Below are positions 1 to 10,078 of a stretch of 64,000 bases of DNA, piece after piece (the stretch's first letter is position 1; each line of letters starts with the position of its first letter). The translations under genes and the position numbers were made by a program. The notes under the pieces are model-generated. The model had not been told where the DNA came from. It worked only from the letters and a program-made list of their open reading frames with translations, and searched no databases. The stretch is from Astropecten irregularis (lineage: Eukaryota > Echinodermata > Asteroidea > Paxillosida > Astropectinidae). Location of the stretch: assembly GCA_963971285.1 (NCBI GenBank), contig OZ020252.1:19629662-19693661 (forward strand), written 5' to 3'.

Positions 1-725
1 AATTTAAGGACTTATCACAAACACACACACACCGTCCGTTGTCAAGTACGAGTCATGATTCAGAATTGTTTACTGAATTTTTTTGTCAAGAAGCAGAAAT
101 CGTGGTCTGCTGTATGTACGTACGACTAGTCTAGTCATTGTCGAGTTATAGTTAAGTTTGTCCTCAGACAATAATCCTTCTTTGAAATACCGTATACTTA
201 GATTAAATTATGGCAGCTTATTATCTTCAACACCATACAACTTGCCGCTTTGTTTTCGTCGCTCCAAGGTCGGCGAGTTGGAATGACGTCAGTGCGCGAT
301 AGGCTGTTCAATTGTTTTGGTTGTCCGAAAACTGGACAGGCAATGAAAAGTTGAAAAAACTCTGATAAATTCATTGCCATTTGTCCAATAATTAAGCTGA
401 CGTAAATCCAGCACGTGAATTAAAGCACTCGATATTTCTTGTACAAATAATGACAAAATATCTGAGAAATAATTCGATAAAAAGCACTCACCAAAATAAA
501 AGAACCGCCAACTTGATAGGGCTCCGCTAGATCACAGGTACCATACTAAAAGAAATTGTCCGTGTGATTTTCTAGGCTAGTGGATGTCATAAAGTCTGGG
601 TACCAGACAATGTCAACAGTCTACGTTGAGGTGCGTTCGATTACATCACACAGCAAAGTAAAACGTACTCGAGTGCGCCCTGGGTCTTTCATAATACACA
701 TTACACAATGTATGAATAATACACA
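1..725. other. No gene seen
   Basis: AT-rich sequence with a short CA run near 23-34. Short ORFs show no domain and no repeat partner was recognised. Confidence 0.5.
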
Positions 726-1082
726 ATGTATCATACTTTGGTAGCATACCGAAACAGAAATCTTCCCAGATTTACCTATAACTTAGGGTATAAAGATGGT
801 GATGGTAGAAACATATACCGTTAACATTTTTCTGTCTGAAAAAATATGCTGTGTTATCAAGAAAAAATAATAGTAAAACCAGTGACCACAATTATTTTTG
901 ATCTTATAAAGATAAAAAAAAGAGAAAAGAGTGTGGCTGTTTCTCACTGTTTTCTTAAGAATTGGGCACCGTATGGGACTGATATTTTCACAGATGACGG
1001 TTACTCTGTATCTTTCTTGATATTCTTGCCCATGAATCTGTATTTCGTTGACAAAAACCAAAGTATGATATCACTACCTCTA
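726..1082 (+). mobile_element. TTAA MITE family A, copy 1
   Basis: Starts ATCATACTTTGGTAGCATACC and ends with the inverted CAAAGTATGATATCACTACC. Internal landmarks shared by all A copies: GGTATAAAGATGGTGATGGTAG, TTGATCTT..AAGAT and GGGCACCGTATGGGACTG. The TTAA target duplication is degraded here. ORFs crossing it are not conserved between copies. Confidence 0.85.
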
Positions 1083-1242
1083 ATAACCATCAACTTAATC
1101 ACTGACAATGCACTTGTTTCTTACGGTCAATTGCCTTACCTTAAATATTCCTGCCCTTATCAACACCGTCGCCATGAAATTCCACTTTTAATAATGTGTA
1201 AATATGTAACTAGAACTGACCTAATGATACTAATTAGCCTCC

Positions 1243-1522
1243 CAGGGGCGGATCGGGGTGGGGAAGGGGAGTGCCGGGGTGCCCCCTTTTCTTTCAACAA
1301 AAATAGTGGAAGCAAGAAAAGACGAAGAAGAAGAAAAGGAAGAAGGGGGAGTAATTAACTCACAATGGAGGGGAAATGACAGATTGGCTGAGAATATTAA
1401 CTGGGCAGTTCACGTCAGCCTCCCACCATAACCTGCCAGCTTTGATCGCCCCGAAAACCATCCGTCGCTATATTGAATTGGTACACCCCCCCCCCCTTTG
1501 GAAAATCTTGGATCCACCCCAG
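1243..1522. mobile_element. Possible MITE with CAGGGGCGGATC-type ends
   Basis: Left end CAGGGGCGGATC faces right end GGATCCACCCCAG (read inverted, CTGGGGTGGATCC), about 280 bp apart. The interior is purine-rich with a C-run. A clear target duplication is not seen and only one copy is present, so the call rests on the inverted ends alone. Confidence 0.4.
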
Positions 1523-1799
1523 TCTACATGAGCTTTACAGAAAAGCTTTAAGCCGTATGATAAGAAAAAAAACTGACAAATATTGGATATTGGTTTCTAA
1601 GATTTCCTAAACGTTTTATAAAGAAACGAAAAATCAGGCTCGACTAAGATTGAAATAAAACAGATTTTAAATAATACTTTTCCTTTTTTTTCTTTAAAAA
1701 AAATATATATAATTGATGGATATCTGGGCGAAATGGAAAGTTTCATGCGGCAACAAATTTATGTTTCATACGTCAATAAAACAACAATCGCAGTTCAAA

Positions 1800-2275
1800 G
1801 GGCCTTTACGGAATGAGGATTGAGGTTAGGCCACGGACGTATATAAAAAAATCTGGACTTGCAATGCTTTTGTATCAACTGAAGCCACCGGCGACCATCT
1901 TACCGTGCCAGATACAATGCGGTAATTATTGTTGTCAGGCGGATTTAACTAACAATGGTGAGCTCGTCTTTGTATTACCTTTGTATTTGGCCCTCCAAGA
2001 CGGATGCTCGTAATTGTGGCTTCAGTGACCATGTGGGCTTATAGGGAGTATTGCCAGTCCAGGTTTTTTATTATGACGTCCGAGGGCTAGGCTTGGGATT
2101 TATTTTGCTACCGCCATTTTGTGTCCTAAATTAAATGAAGGGCTTGAGATACATGGTGAAGCTGGAGCCTTTCTTCGGCATCGTCGTGTGGCCCAATCCC
2201 TTCATTTCGTTTTATGGGCCTTAATGGCCGTAGCAAAATAAGTGACTAGCCTCAAGCCTGGTTTCGTAAAGGCCC
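1800..2275. mobile_element. MITE family C, interrupted by a nested element
   Basis: Left end GGGCCTTTACGGAATGAGG (1800 on) and right end GCCTGGTTTCGTAAAGGCCC (to 2275) are inverted to one another and match copies at 31629 and 62387. The left arm breaks at about 1833 and resumes at 2083, with a 249-bp element between. Inside lie GCTACCGCCATTTTGTG and the shared GGCCCAATCCCTTCATTTCG block. Confidence 0.75.
1834..2082. mobile_element. MITE D nested in MITE C
   Basis: Left end CGGACGTATATAAAAAAATC with TGGACTTGCAATGC following. The right end, inverted, reads CGGACGTCATAATAAAAAAC then CTGGACTGGCAATAC. Arms are about 36 bp. The flanking GGTTAGGC and GGGCTAGGC look like an imperfect duplication of roughly 9 bp. 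Inserted in the left arm of family C. Confidence 0.7.
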
Positions 2276-2812
2276 AATGTTTGCAGAGCCAATGAAATGC
2301 TCACTCATCCTTTTTTATAAATGCGAAAAACTGAGAAAAAGTCAAAGGCACACACATTTATTAGGTGATGATATAATTAACGTGTTTATTGTCTTTACAT
2401 TATTTTTCATAGAGTATAATCATTTTATTCCAGTATTATATTTCTGTACTCCTGATGATAATTTTATGTAAAACTTAAAACCATGATATTTTTTTTTACG
2501 ACCGACAAGTAATTGAATTGATGCATTTGATGTCTGAAAAACCATTCAAGAAAAATCTGCATGACTATGTAATACTCCAGCCATCAGCTGCATTTAATAT
2601 CATAGATGAAATTATGTATTTCTTTTAATACTGTGAAGTATACGTGAAGTTTTTTTTTCTGTTATTCCCAGCCCCAGAAAAACAAACATCAGATCAAAGT
2701 AAGAGACGCGGTAATTCCGACCTGACCCATCGTAAGTGGATAAGGACCCGCCACTTCTGGTACCAATTAACCGTTCCCACAGAGTTCGGCCAGTTTCCGG
2801 GCGTTTCACAAT

Positions 2813-2984
2813 GGTGCGCCACCATGAGTTTGCACCGCGGAGGCCAATTGTCGACAAACTGCGCATATTCCCACATGCGCAATTTGTCGACAAACTGCGC
2901 ATATTCCCACATGCGCAATTTGTCGACAAAATTAATTCCGCACAGTGTGATTGGCCAACGCGTTGCAAACTCATGGTGGCGCCC
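2813..2984. mobile_element. MITE family P, copy 1, with internal 36-bp tandem repeat
   Basis: Ends TGCGCCACCATGAGTTTGCA and, inverted, GGCGCCACCATGAGTTTGCA flank a core with a duplicated 36-bp unit. The palindrome TTGTCGACAA occurs three times at exact 36-bp spacing (2848, 2884, 2920). ATTGGCCAACGCGTTGCAAAC is shared with copy 2 at 12790. ORFs here on both strands only mirror the inverted repeat. Confidence 0.75.
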
Positions 2985-3907
2985 ACATAAAAAGTAAAGA
3001 CCGTGAAAGTGCAAGAACCCGGTTTACGACAAACAGAAAACAATTTCAATAACTTGAACTCAAAAGTTGCACTGCATTAGTCCACCGACTCTTTGAGTGT
3101 TTAAAAAGTACAATATTAGGCCTATTTCGACCCAGAGCGACAAACGTTTGTGAATGGAAGGAATCATTTTGTAATAGAGAAAACTGCCGCCTACAACATG
3201 GCTAGAATATAAGTACCTCTGTGAAGTCTATAATTTTATGTATAACAGACACACAATAAGTTACTCTTTTAGTACACAAATATCTTGGCACATTATAGTG
3301 TTTGGCAAGTGACACGTAATCTTCACAATATTATAGACAATATGTCCCTTGAAATGACGGTTACCAACCTAAAAAAGTCTCCTTATATTAATATATTAAT
3401 TGTTATTTTTTATGAATGAGAATGTTTTTGAATTACACATTATGTAAACCATGCATGACGCCTGAACAGTAATGTTACTATATAATATTCTCCTCTGTAC
3501 TGTCGCCGTTGGCGGCAGCAGATACCCTGTCTTTCCTAATATCCACACGATGCACGCTCTTCTTATTTTAGCAAAATAAAAATTTGTTTTGAACGGTACA
3601 TTGTATGCACACTCCTCCACCTGAGATACGTTTTCTTTCTTGAATAAAGACCATGTCGAGGTGATCAGGGACAAAATACCTGGTAAAATTCCGGGAGAAT
3701 TGTCAATGGTATTTCAGAAACGAAGGCTCTCAAATTTGGAATCCTCCACAATGACCTATCACGTTCACACGAGCTTCTGTGGATCCATTCTGATCCACTC
3801 TCCAGGTGATCCGGTCGGTAATTCATGTTCACAAAAGACTCTGAAGTTGAATTATGAAATAGCTTCGTGCATGTTTATAATGACAGCAAGTCGTAGTGAA
3901 CATAGAA
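2985..3907. other. No gene seen
   Basis: AT-rich intergenic DNA between MITE P and the S1 SINE. It contains one TAGGCCTA (3117-3124). ORFs at 3396 and 3640 lack recognisable features. Confidence 0.5.
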
Positions 3908-3986
3908 AAATTGACGGGAGCGGGATTCGAACCAGCGACACGGAATACCGTAATGACACTCCACCGACTGAGCTACCCAGCCCTAC
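3908..3986 (-). mobile_element. S1 SINE, tRNA-derived head
   Basis: On the minus strand it reads as a tRNA-like head: box A TAGCTCAGTCGG (3964-3975) and box B GGTTCGAATCC (3923-3933), spaced as in a tRNA. The same head recurs at 5625, 5795, 34846 and 61322. With several diverged copies and no folded CCA-ready end it is a SINE, not a tRNA gene. It lies just past the inferred end of the acyltransferase gene. Confidence 0.75.
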
Positions 3987-4293
3987 GTTGGTGGTGTCCA
4001 AAATTTTAATACCGCTCCAATCAATTTATTTCTGTATTCATTTTTTTTAACGACTTAAAATGAATCCAGTCAGTACCAAGTTTGGTACTTGGCCGGAACC
4101 CGATGCCTAACATTGAAGTGTCCAAAATCACCTGTCACAATGGACTATATTAATTATGATATTCATAATTAATGAAACATAAGTTTCAATCTAAGTTTGT
4201 CTACGAACATTACAATGAATACAATAAGATGAATGCTCTGGACGTTTTCGACAGACGAGTTTGACGGAACTAAAAGAAGTACAATAAAAATAA

Positions 4294-4774
4294 TTTATTA
4301 TTTCTTTTTACTCTTAAATTTCATCTCAAATCTTATAGTTGATATTTAAGTCTCCTTTTTGAACAATTTTTTGTACACGTGTTAGGGAATAAATAACCCA
4401 TTCAATACCTTATTCGGAATGGTAGATTTAGCACATTGTATACATACAAATTGACAAACAAATCATAATTTGTGCAAAACACTTTTGCTAAATGTATAGG
4501 AAAAATTAAACCCAGGTAAATAATAGATTTTTAACAGTAAAAAAAACAACACAATCTATTTCTACAAATGACACATCTTTGGACAGTTGAAATCATTACC
4601 CTCATTATATTATAAATGTCTTAAACATCGCACGCTACATCTACAGAATTGCACAATCTTTTTAATTGCATTATAATGCCGACAAATTCCTAATGATACG
4701 GTCAAGTGAATTGAGTAGCTAGTGCACTTTGAAACATTGCTTGTTTTTTTAACTGTTGTCCCAAATTGAGATTT
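4294..4774 (-). other. Probable 3' UTR with poly(A) signal
   Basis: AT-rich sequence downstream of the stop on the minus strand. The nearest AATAAA I see on that strand is at 4294-4299, giving a 3' UTR of about 0.5 kb. No repeat family is seen here. Inferred from position and the hexamer only. Confidence 0.4.
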
Positions 4775-5143
4775 TCAAACAAGATGGCCGGACGAGTTGC
4801 GTCTTTCGACGCTTGGAGAGATATCGAAGGCAAAATCGCCCTCGGAATGACTAACATCCGCTGAGAAGCTCACGCACTCCATGCTGCCCACGCTGCCCAC
4901 TCGATTATCGCCCACCTTGTCGACCGGCACAATAACGTCCGAATTCTCACGGCTGGAAGGCAATACGCCCTCCAGCGACCCGTTAATATCGCTGGCCTCC
5001 GCTGATGTCGACAGTGGGCGCATGACGGAGGAGGAGCGGGTACCAGGACGCTGGAGACAGTTCGCCGACAGAGGGCGGCTCTTCCGTCCTGATGCTGAAG
5101 ATGGAGTCCGTATTTCCTCTTCAAGAGGGTCAATTTCTTCATC
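4775..5143 (-). CDS. Last coding exon of the WS/DGAT-like gene (acidic/Ser-rich tail)
   Basis: 369-nt exon: 122 codons and a TGA at 4775-4777. The acceptor is GTGTTTTAG just above 5143. The product starts DEEIDPLEEE, then a basic Ser-rich stretch (SASGRKSRPL), then Ser/Asp/Gly-rich sequence ending RRNSSGHLV. It has no recognisable domain, looks disordered and contains Arg/Ser patches that could be phosphorylated. The smaller ORF starting at Met 5023 is part of the same frame. GC content and lack of stops contrast with flanking AT-rich DNA, supporting real coding. Confidence 0.75.
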   Translation of the reverse strand, partial: DEEIDPLEEEIRTPSSASGRKSRPLSANCLQRPGTRSSSVMRPLSTSAEASDINGSLEGVLPSSRENSDVIVPVDKVGDNRVGSVGSMECVSFSADVSHSEGDFAFDISPSVERRNSSGHLV

Positions 5144-8100
5144 CTAAAACACGAAGGAGAAATCGATCAATCTCTAGTTAATACCTCATTGTAGCTTTAA
5201 AATAAACAAACTAACCGCCTCAACCGTTGTCACTCTCTCAGGCGACCTGAAGCAGCAACACAAGAAACAAGATGGCTGCCAAGAGCGCCAAAAGAGACAT
5301 TTCAAAGGGAGGCACATTTGGCGCGTTTAGGCGAGTGTCTGCTGATGTCCGAGGCAGCCTGGGCAAGTTAATAGGCCTTATTCATTACGGTGCATCCATC
5401 CTTCATTCGAACAGTGCAATCAAACCAAGGCTTGGGTTCAAAATAGTCAGGTACCTGCTTCCCTTATCTTTTCCGAAGCGCATACGAGGAGGAGGTGACA
5501 AAATGGATGCACCGTGAACAAGGCCTATATCTTCCAGTTGCAACTAGTATTTACGAAACCCAAAAGAAATATGATTTGACCAACTGAAGCCGCTATCTTA
5601 AGGAGAATAAGGAAACTGTCGTTGGTGGGAATCGCACCAGCGACCTATCGGTCTGCTGTATCAGCACTTTACCTACTGGCATATCCAGCCCTATATGCTG
5701 ATTGTCAATTACCATTGTACGGTTCCTAAAACCAAACACAATTACACAAGTCATGACGCTATATCAAAAAGATACATAAAGATACCAGCTGGAAAGCTCA
5801 AGTTGCAAGGTACTTAAGGTCGCTGGTTCCAATCCCGCTTCGGTCAATTTACAATACATTCTGCAGGCCACTATTGGTATTAACATCTAATTGAAATGAA
5901 TTAGTCAATTATACGGTTGATACATAACCTCATCTTCATCCTCGTCCATTGCACGTCTCCTGTACTCTCCAGGTATCCGTCGATGTGCCAGCAGGCTGAC
6001 TAACGTTTCTATCTGTCACATACAAGATTAACATCACGACAAATCAGTTTCAAATCAAAAACATCTGAAAGGGTTTAACTACGAGTCTACGATTGACTAC
6101 GAATGTTCACTTTATGACATTTGGGAGGTTGTTTTTCTCGTTATTCTGTTTCAAACTAGCGGTAACTAACTCAATTTTGCTATAATGGAGAGGTCAAATA
6201 CTTGGTACAATGATGAGTCTGAATCTGAATCTGAATCTGAATATTATACGATGCAGGGCCTTACTAGGCATAAACGCATCGGGTAAGAGAGGGCTCAAAA
6301 ACCTGATGAAACCATTTATAGAAAGATGTGTCATGAGAAGAAGATACAGGTGGGAGGAAAACCCAGTGTTATATTCTGAGTAAAACCCATATAATCAGGT
6401 AGGGACTGAAAACCCAATTCACTTGTGGACCGAGCCGGATTTGAACCCGGTCCGCAGAGGTGAAAGGCGAGGAAAGAACCGCTACGCCAACCTGACTCCC
6501 CTGATGAAACTAAATAGAAGCGATTGGAAGAGCTATAATGGCATAGATTTATAAGAGGAAGTCAGCAGTGCTAGTGATATACCTGTCTTTTGAATTCATC
6601 TGCAATGGGCTGTGGGTCTGGTACGATTCCTTTATCGGCAAGTATGGCTATCCTGATCTGGCCTGCATAGGTCAGGAGAGATATGCTGATGGGTACCTCG
6701 TCTCCTGGTGACATCCAGAACAGAACCATCTTCACATGTTTCCCTCCCAGGGATATAATGTCCTCTCCCAGGGCCATGTTGGACACGGTGCAACTGCTGT
6801 CGCCGTAGAAGGAGGACATGATGCCCTGGGCCATCGTCTCCGGGAATGTCGTCATAGCCATTTTGGTGAAGCCGTAGAGGACCACGTGCTCCGTCGAGAG
6901 TTTAAGCTCGTCCAGGCGGCGCTTGGTGTCCCACAGGCGAGGGATGGCACCCTCCGTGCCGGTCGCCAGTTTGACGGTGGCCAGGGTGAAGCGATTCCCC
7001 ATCGGCCCGATGGACCTCTGCGACTCGGAGCCTCGGAAGTCCACGGCAATGTTGGCCTGGGTGTTCTTCGGGTTGTCGATCCCCGACGATTGGAGGAAGA
7101 GCCGGAGGCTTCCAGCCACCGCGGACATAGCCACGTCGTTCAAGGAGCATCTGGTGACCAGTTTGACGCGGTACACGGGCGCTAGCTGGATGGCATCAGA
7201 CCAAGCCACGCACTTCTGCCCGGTGAGTCTCCTATCGCTGAACAAGCCGAAGTCCTCACAGCCACACAGCATTTGTCTCATGACCACGAGCGGTCCAACT
7301 ATTAACGCCCTTAGTACATTGAATGCTAGTGCCCTCCGCCCAAAGCGAGTTTTCCTGGGCACGATGACGGGCGATTTGGTCTGATTATCCGCCAGAGCCT
7401 TGTGCAACAACTCATTCAGGTTCACTCCATCGGACACGCAGGCGTGGATTCGGAACAGCAGGAGCGTGTCCGGCTGTTCCGATCCCAGTTGAAGGACGTG
7501 CACCTCCCAGAGTGGTCTGTCATGACTCAGCTCCTGGCACGAAAGTCTCGAGACGTATCCCACCACGTCTGCTTTAGTTCTGAAAGACTCGGTGACTTTG
7601 ACTATGTGGTTATCAATGTTAAAATCGTCATCGTTGATCCACTGGTAGCCGCAGACGGCCGGAATGACGCGTTGGGTGAACCGTGCGTACAGCTTGCTAC
7701 CCCGTTTGTTCTCGGCTGACACCACACGGGCTAGGAGCAGGTCCCGAAAGCGCGTCACCTCCAGACTCCCGTCCAGTTGCATCAGGCACTGGTTCACCGC
7801 CTGGTTCAACTCGGTCTCGTAAAGCCAGAATCGATCCACGGCCGACAGCAGGTTGGGACAGCCGACACAAGTGCAGCGCCGGCAAGACACCAGCCGGCGT
7901 ATGAGGTACGCTACCGGTACCACGATCAGAGTGACTACTAAGACTGGAATGCATGTTGCCAGCGCGAGAAAGACGAACACCAGCGTGCCAACCAGAGGAA
8001 TGATCAGGCTCTGGTCGGCCGGGTGCTTGAGTCGCTTCATTGGTTTTACTCCATTAGCCATCGGGCCTCCCGCTCTGGTGCTGCGCTGATGAATGTTTCC

Positions 8101-10078
8101 TTTGGCTCCCCGGCTCTCCGGACTCGATTCGCTGTACAAGTTGGACTCGGCATAATCGATGGTAACATTGAAGGAGTCTGCGCTACCGACTCTCGGAGTT
8201 GCCCCTCGGGAACCCGGGACGCCGCCACCTCCAGAAGCAGACTGCTTCTTGGATCCCGCTATGAAGACAGAAAAAGAGAAAGCCCGGATCAGAGAGGTTT
8301 TCATGGTTTGATGTAACATTGTAGGCACGTTGCCATAACGATGTATGCCTTTCCTACGGTGAAAAGGCTCATAATTGTAAAGAAACCCCTTTACAAACAG
8401 GCTTAAAATCCACATGGTTTCAACTATTTTCTTGCATTTTCAAATACTGCAGTATGGATGATGAACATTTTCTACCCTTGACTTTAAATAATGCCAGCCT
8501 CCACAATCACGAGTCCCTAGAGTAAAAGATTGGAAATTTCAGATATTTGTATCCAGATTTATGACAAAATATTGAGTAGGAATAAAAAAAAAACCGACTG
8601 CATGAGTGAATACAGATTAACTATACGCTAACAAAGACGTCAGATTGTTAGACCTTTATAATCTACATGATCTACCATTGTGAAGGTCTTGCTTTCAATA
8701 TGTACGAAAAAATTGAAATATTTTGTCACACTGTTTGCTGAATTACAAAAAAGCACCAGATTTGGGTTGCAGTATAATGGATGACATTTAACAAGATACG
8801 AATATTATAATACAACAGCTTCTTTGGCATTTTCATTGATGGGACGTCACCAAGTCAACCAAGTCATCAATCTGAACCAAGTTTTCAATATTTTTTATAT
8901 ACTGTACAGTTCATGCAAACAAAATTTAGCAAAATGGCTAATTGCATAATGCATGGAAAATCTCAACAGAGTTTGCCCGCGGTTCAGACACTCTACCTTC
9001 TCTAGAGAATGAGGTAAGATTTCTTCAATGCTTTCCATCAGAGTGGCAACTTCAAAACGGGTCTGTCTGATTGTTTGTTTGTTTCAGTCATTTCTTTTCT
9101 GATATTTTTTAACCTATTCCACAGAAACGAACGAGCAACAGACCAAACATTCAATCACGAGCATAAATTATCGAGCGACAGGCAAGTTGCCACAAAGCCC
9201 AAAGCTTTAGGTTGTCTGGCCCACTGTCTATAAATAACCATCACCCCTAAGGATCCATCAGTGGCTCTCCTGCCCTCGCATAAGTCCGTGAAGACCGTCT
9301 TGGAGTCCTCATGTTCCTCGCCGGAGGATTCTGTACAAGGTTACGCGAGCTATTTCCGGGGAGCTGTTCCTCATGGGTTGAGGAAAGGTGTTTATCCAAA
9401 CCAGCTTTGAGGCTGTGGCATGGTTGGCTTAATTTGACGTGGCAACACAGAGCAACTCAAGAGCGTGATTACAAAATTCATTTGCTTATTAACCCTTTAT
9501 GGTCAAATACAAATAATGAGATCCAATGCACGCTTTTACTAAAAAAAGAAAAGGATTGAAAATTAACGAATTTCTCAAGGGAACAAATTCAGACAGCTAT
9601 TATTATTTTGTCCACTTCAGAAAAGCTTTCAAGAAATACTGGTGATTGTGGACATCTGAAATATTATACCCACTTTTACTTAAGCTCACTTAACTGTGAT
9701 TGGTTGTATATAAGAGAATGAAAATTTCTATTTTCGATTCAATTCCATTTTTAATCCTTTCATTAATCCGGAAACGGGTATCTTCTGGTCAGAGTATCAT
9801 TTAAAGCTTCAGAATTCATATTTCTTTTTTTGTATTATTTTCAGATCGGCTTAAAAACAGGTACAATGCATCTTGAAGCGTAACCCACGTAGCAAAACGT
9901 GTAGCAGGATTCTTATCGAGATTTCCTTTCGCTTCACTGCGAGTCATCCGTCAATAACTGATGGCCCCCTATACCTAGTGTAGCTGCACATCTTACCTTC
10001 GCAAGCAATCTGCGATAACCGCCGTTCAGCCCACGGGGACGGCGGCTCACCTGGCGAGTTTGGGGCGCGTTTCTCCAT
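4775..10078 (-). CDS. WS/DGAT-like O-acyltransferase, four-exon gene model
   Basis: Spliced model: complement of join(4775-5143, 5929-6012, 6583-8258, 10051-10078), 2157 nt, 718 residues plus stop. WS/DGAT enzymes transfer acyl groups from acyl-CoA to fatty alcohols or diacylglycerol, usually at membranes. Seen in the model: Gly/Ser-rich N-terminus; hydrophobic stretch at about residues 94-129 (one or two membrane segments); a CxxCxCxxC-like patch just after it; PLWE at 258-261; HACVSDG at 281-287 where the family has HHxxxDG; NDVA at 383-386; MGNRF at 429-433; family-like C-terminal helix at about 560-585; acidic then Ser-rich tail to 718. Bacterial relatives are about 450-480 residues, so the membrane segment and tail are extra. 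The second His is Ala, so catalysis is uncertain. Phases agree at all three junctions (1, 0, 0). Membership in the family is clear; substrate is unknown. Confidence 0.8.
5625..5693 (-). mobile_element. S1 SINE head, decayed
   Basis: Minus-strand copy of the S1 head: it begins TAGGGCTGGATATGCC and ends near a degraded box B (GGTGCGATTCC). It lies in the proposed intron 3. Confidence 0.55.
5795..5860 (+). mobile_element. S1 SINE, 3' half of the tRNA-like head
   Basis: Contains GGTTCCAATCCCGCTTCGG, a box-B region matching the S1 family, followed by TCAATTTAC as in other copies. Box A is lost. It is oriented opposite to the neighbouring copy. Confidence 0.5.
5929..6012 (-). CDS. Third coding exon of the WS/DGAT-like gene
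   Basis: 84-nt exon, 28 codons, phase 0 on both sides, flanked by TGTGACAG at the acceptor and GAG|GTTATG at the donor (weak after GT). It starts IETLVSLLAHRR, which continues the helix begun by ADEFKRQ at the end of the main exon. WS/DGAT proteins typically finish with such an amphipathic Leu-rich helix. It ends MDEDEDE, and the next exon opens DEEIDPLEEE, so the acidic run spans the junction. Too short to show as a long ORF. Confidence 0.75.
6215..6497 (-). mobile_element. S2 SINE, tRNA-derived, with ATTCAG tail
   Basis: Minus strand: box A TGGCGTAGCGG (6479-6489), box B GGTTCAAATCC (6437-6447), a body with the TTTTCCTCCCACCTG motif, and a 3' tail of about four ATTCAG units (6218-6242). 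Head, body and simple-sequence tail in this order are the SINE layout. A related copy with the same head pattern and GTTTTCCTCC body is at 35872-36240. It lies in the intron between exons 2 and 3. Confidence 0.75.
6583..8258 (-). CDS. Main exon of the WS/DGAT-like gene (membrane segment and acyltransferase core)
   Basis: 1676-nt exon holding residues 10-568 of the model. It has the membrane segment and all recognisable WS/DGAT motifs: PLWE, the degenerate HAxxxDG, NDVAMSAVAG and GPMGNRF. The open frame runs on from 6583 to a stop at 6571 and upstream to an ATG at 8415, but both ends look spliced. At the 5' side a pyrimidine-rich tract ending TCTTCATAG precedes position 8258. At the 3' side CAG|GTATAT follows position 6583, cutting the C-terminal helix mid-way. 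If the upstream part is coding instead, Met at 8301 would give a hydrophobic leader starting MKTSLIRAFSF. GC content is visibly higher than in the flanks, as expected for a selected coding exon. Confidence 0.9.
8259..10050 (-). other. Intron 1 of the WS/DGAT-like gene (proposed)
   Basis: 1792 bp between donor GTGAGC at 10050 and the pyrimidine-rich acceptor at 8259. It is mostly AT-rich with no recognised repeat. An oddity on the plus strand is a TATAAATA at about 9227-9234 followed by an open frame of about 56 codons without ATG. I do not call it a gene. Confidence 0.5.
10051..10078 (-). CDS. First coding exon of the WS/DGAT-like gene
   Basis: Encodes MEKRAPNSP plus one base, which joins the next exon to make Ala-10. 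The donor is CAG|GTGAGC, close to the metazoan consensus, and leaves exactly the phase needed by the acceptor at 8258. The ATG has G at -3 and G at +4, and an in-frame TGA lies four codons upstream, so it is the first in-frame start. An overlapping out-of-frame ATG sits 13 nt upstream at 10089-10091. The exon probably extends upstream as 5' UTR, either to a TSS after the TATAAG at 10230-10235 or to an acceptor-like CTTGCCAG ending at 10188. The alternative is that translation starts inside the long ORF near 8301 and this exon is not used. Confidence 0.55.

Larger units (their letters stand above)
5144..5928 (-). other. Intron 3 of the WS/DGAT-like gene, holding SINE fragments
   Basis: 785 bp between exons 3 and 4. 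It carries two pieces of the S1 tRNA-derived SINE in opposite orientation (5625-5693 and 5795-5860). A plus-strand ORF at 5272-5517 has no recognisable domain and is not called as a gene. Confidence 0.6.

Noticed and set aside
846-1358. 170-codon plus-strand ORF
   Set aside because: Its first part is a family A MITE; the rest is a purine-rich stretch giving Arg/Lys codons. The frame is not conserved in other copies.
2612-3049. Overlapping ORFs on both strands (up to 145 codons) with repeated peptide blocks
   Set aside because: They are produced by the inverted and tandem repeats of MITE P, and the peptide repeats mirror the 36-bp unit.
3908-3986. tRNA gene
   Set aside because: Box A and B are present, but the head recurs as diverged copies with non-tRNA extensions, so it is a SINE.
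6736-7384. Several ORFs antisense to the acyltransferase exon
   Set aside because: GC-rich coding sequence leaves antisense frames open; none has a recognisable domain and the sense frame has clear family motifs.
9200-9412. TATAAATA followed by a 56-codon open frame (ITPKDPSVALLP..) on the plus strand in intron 1
   Set aside because: No ATG in frame, no clear splice pair and no recognised homology; could be chance.
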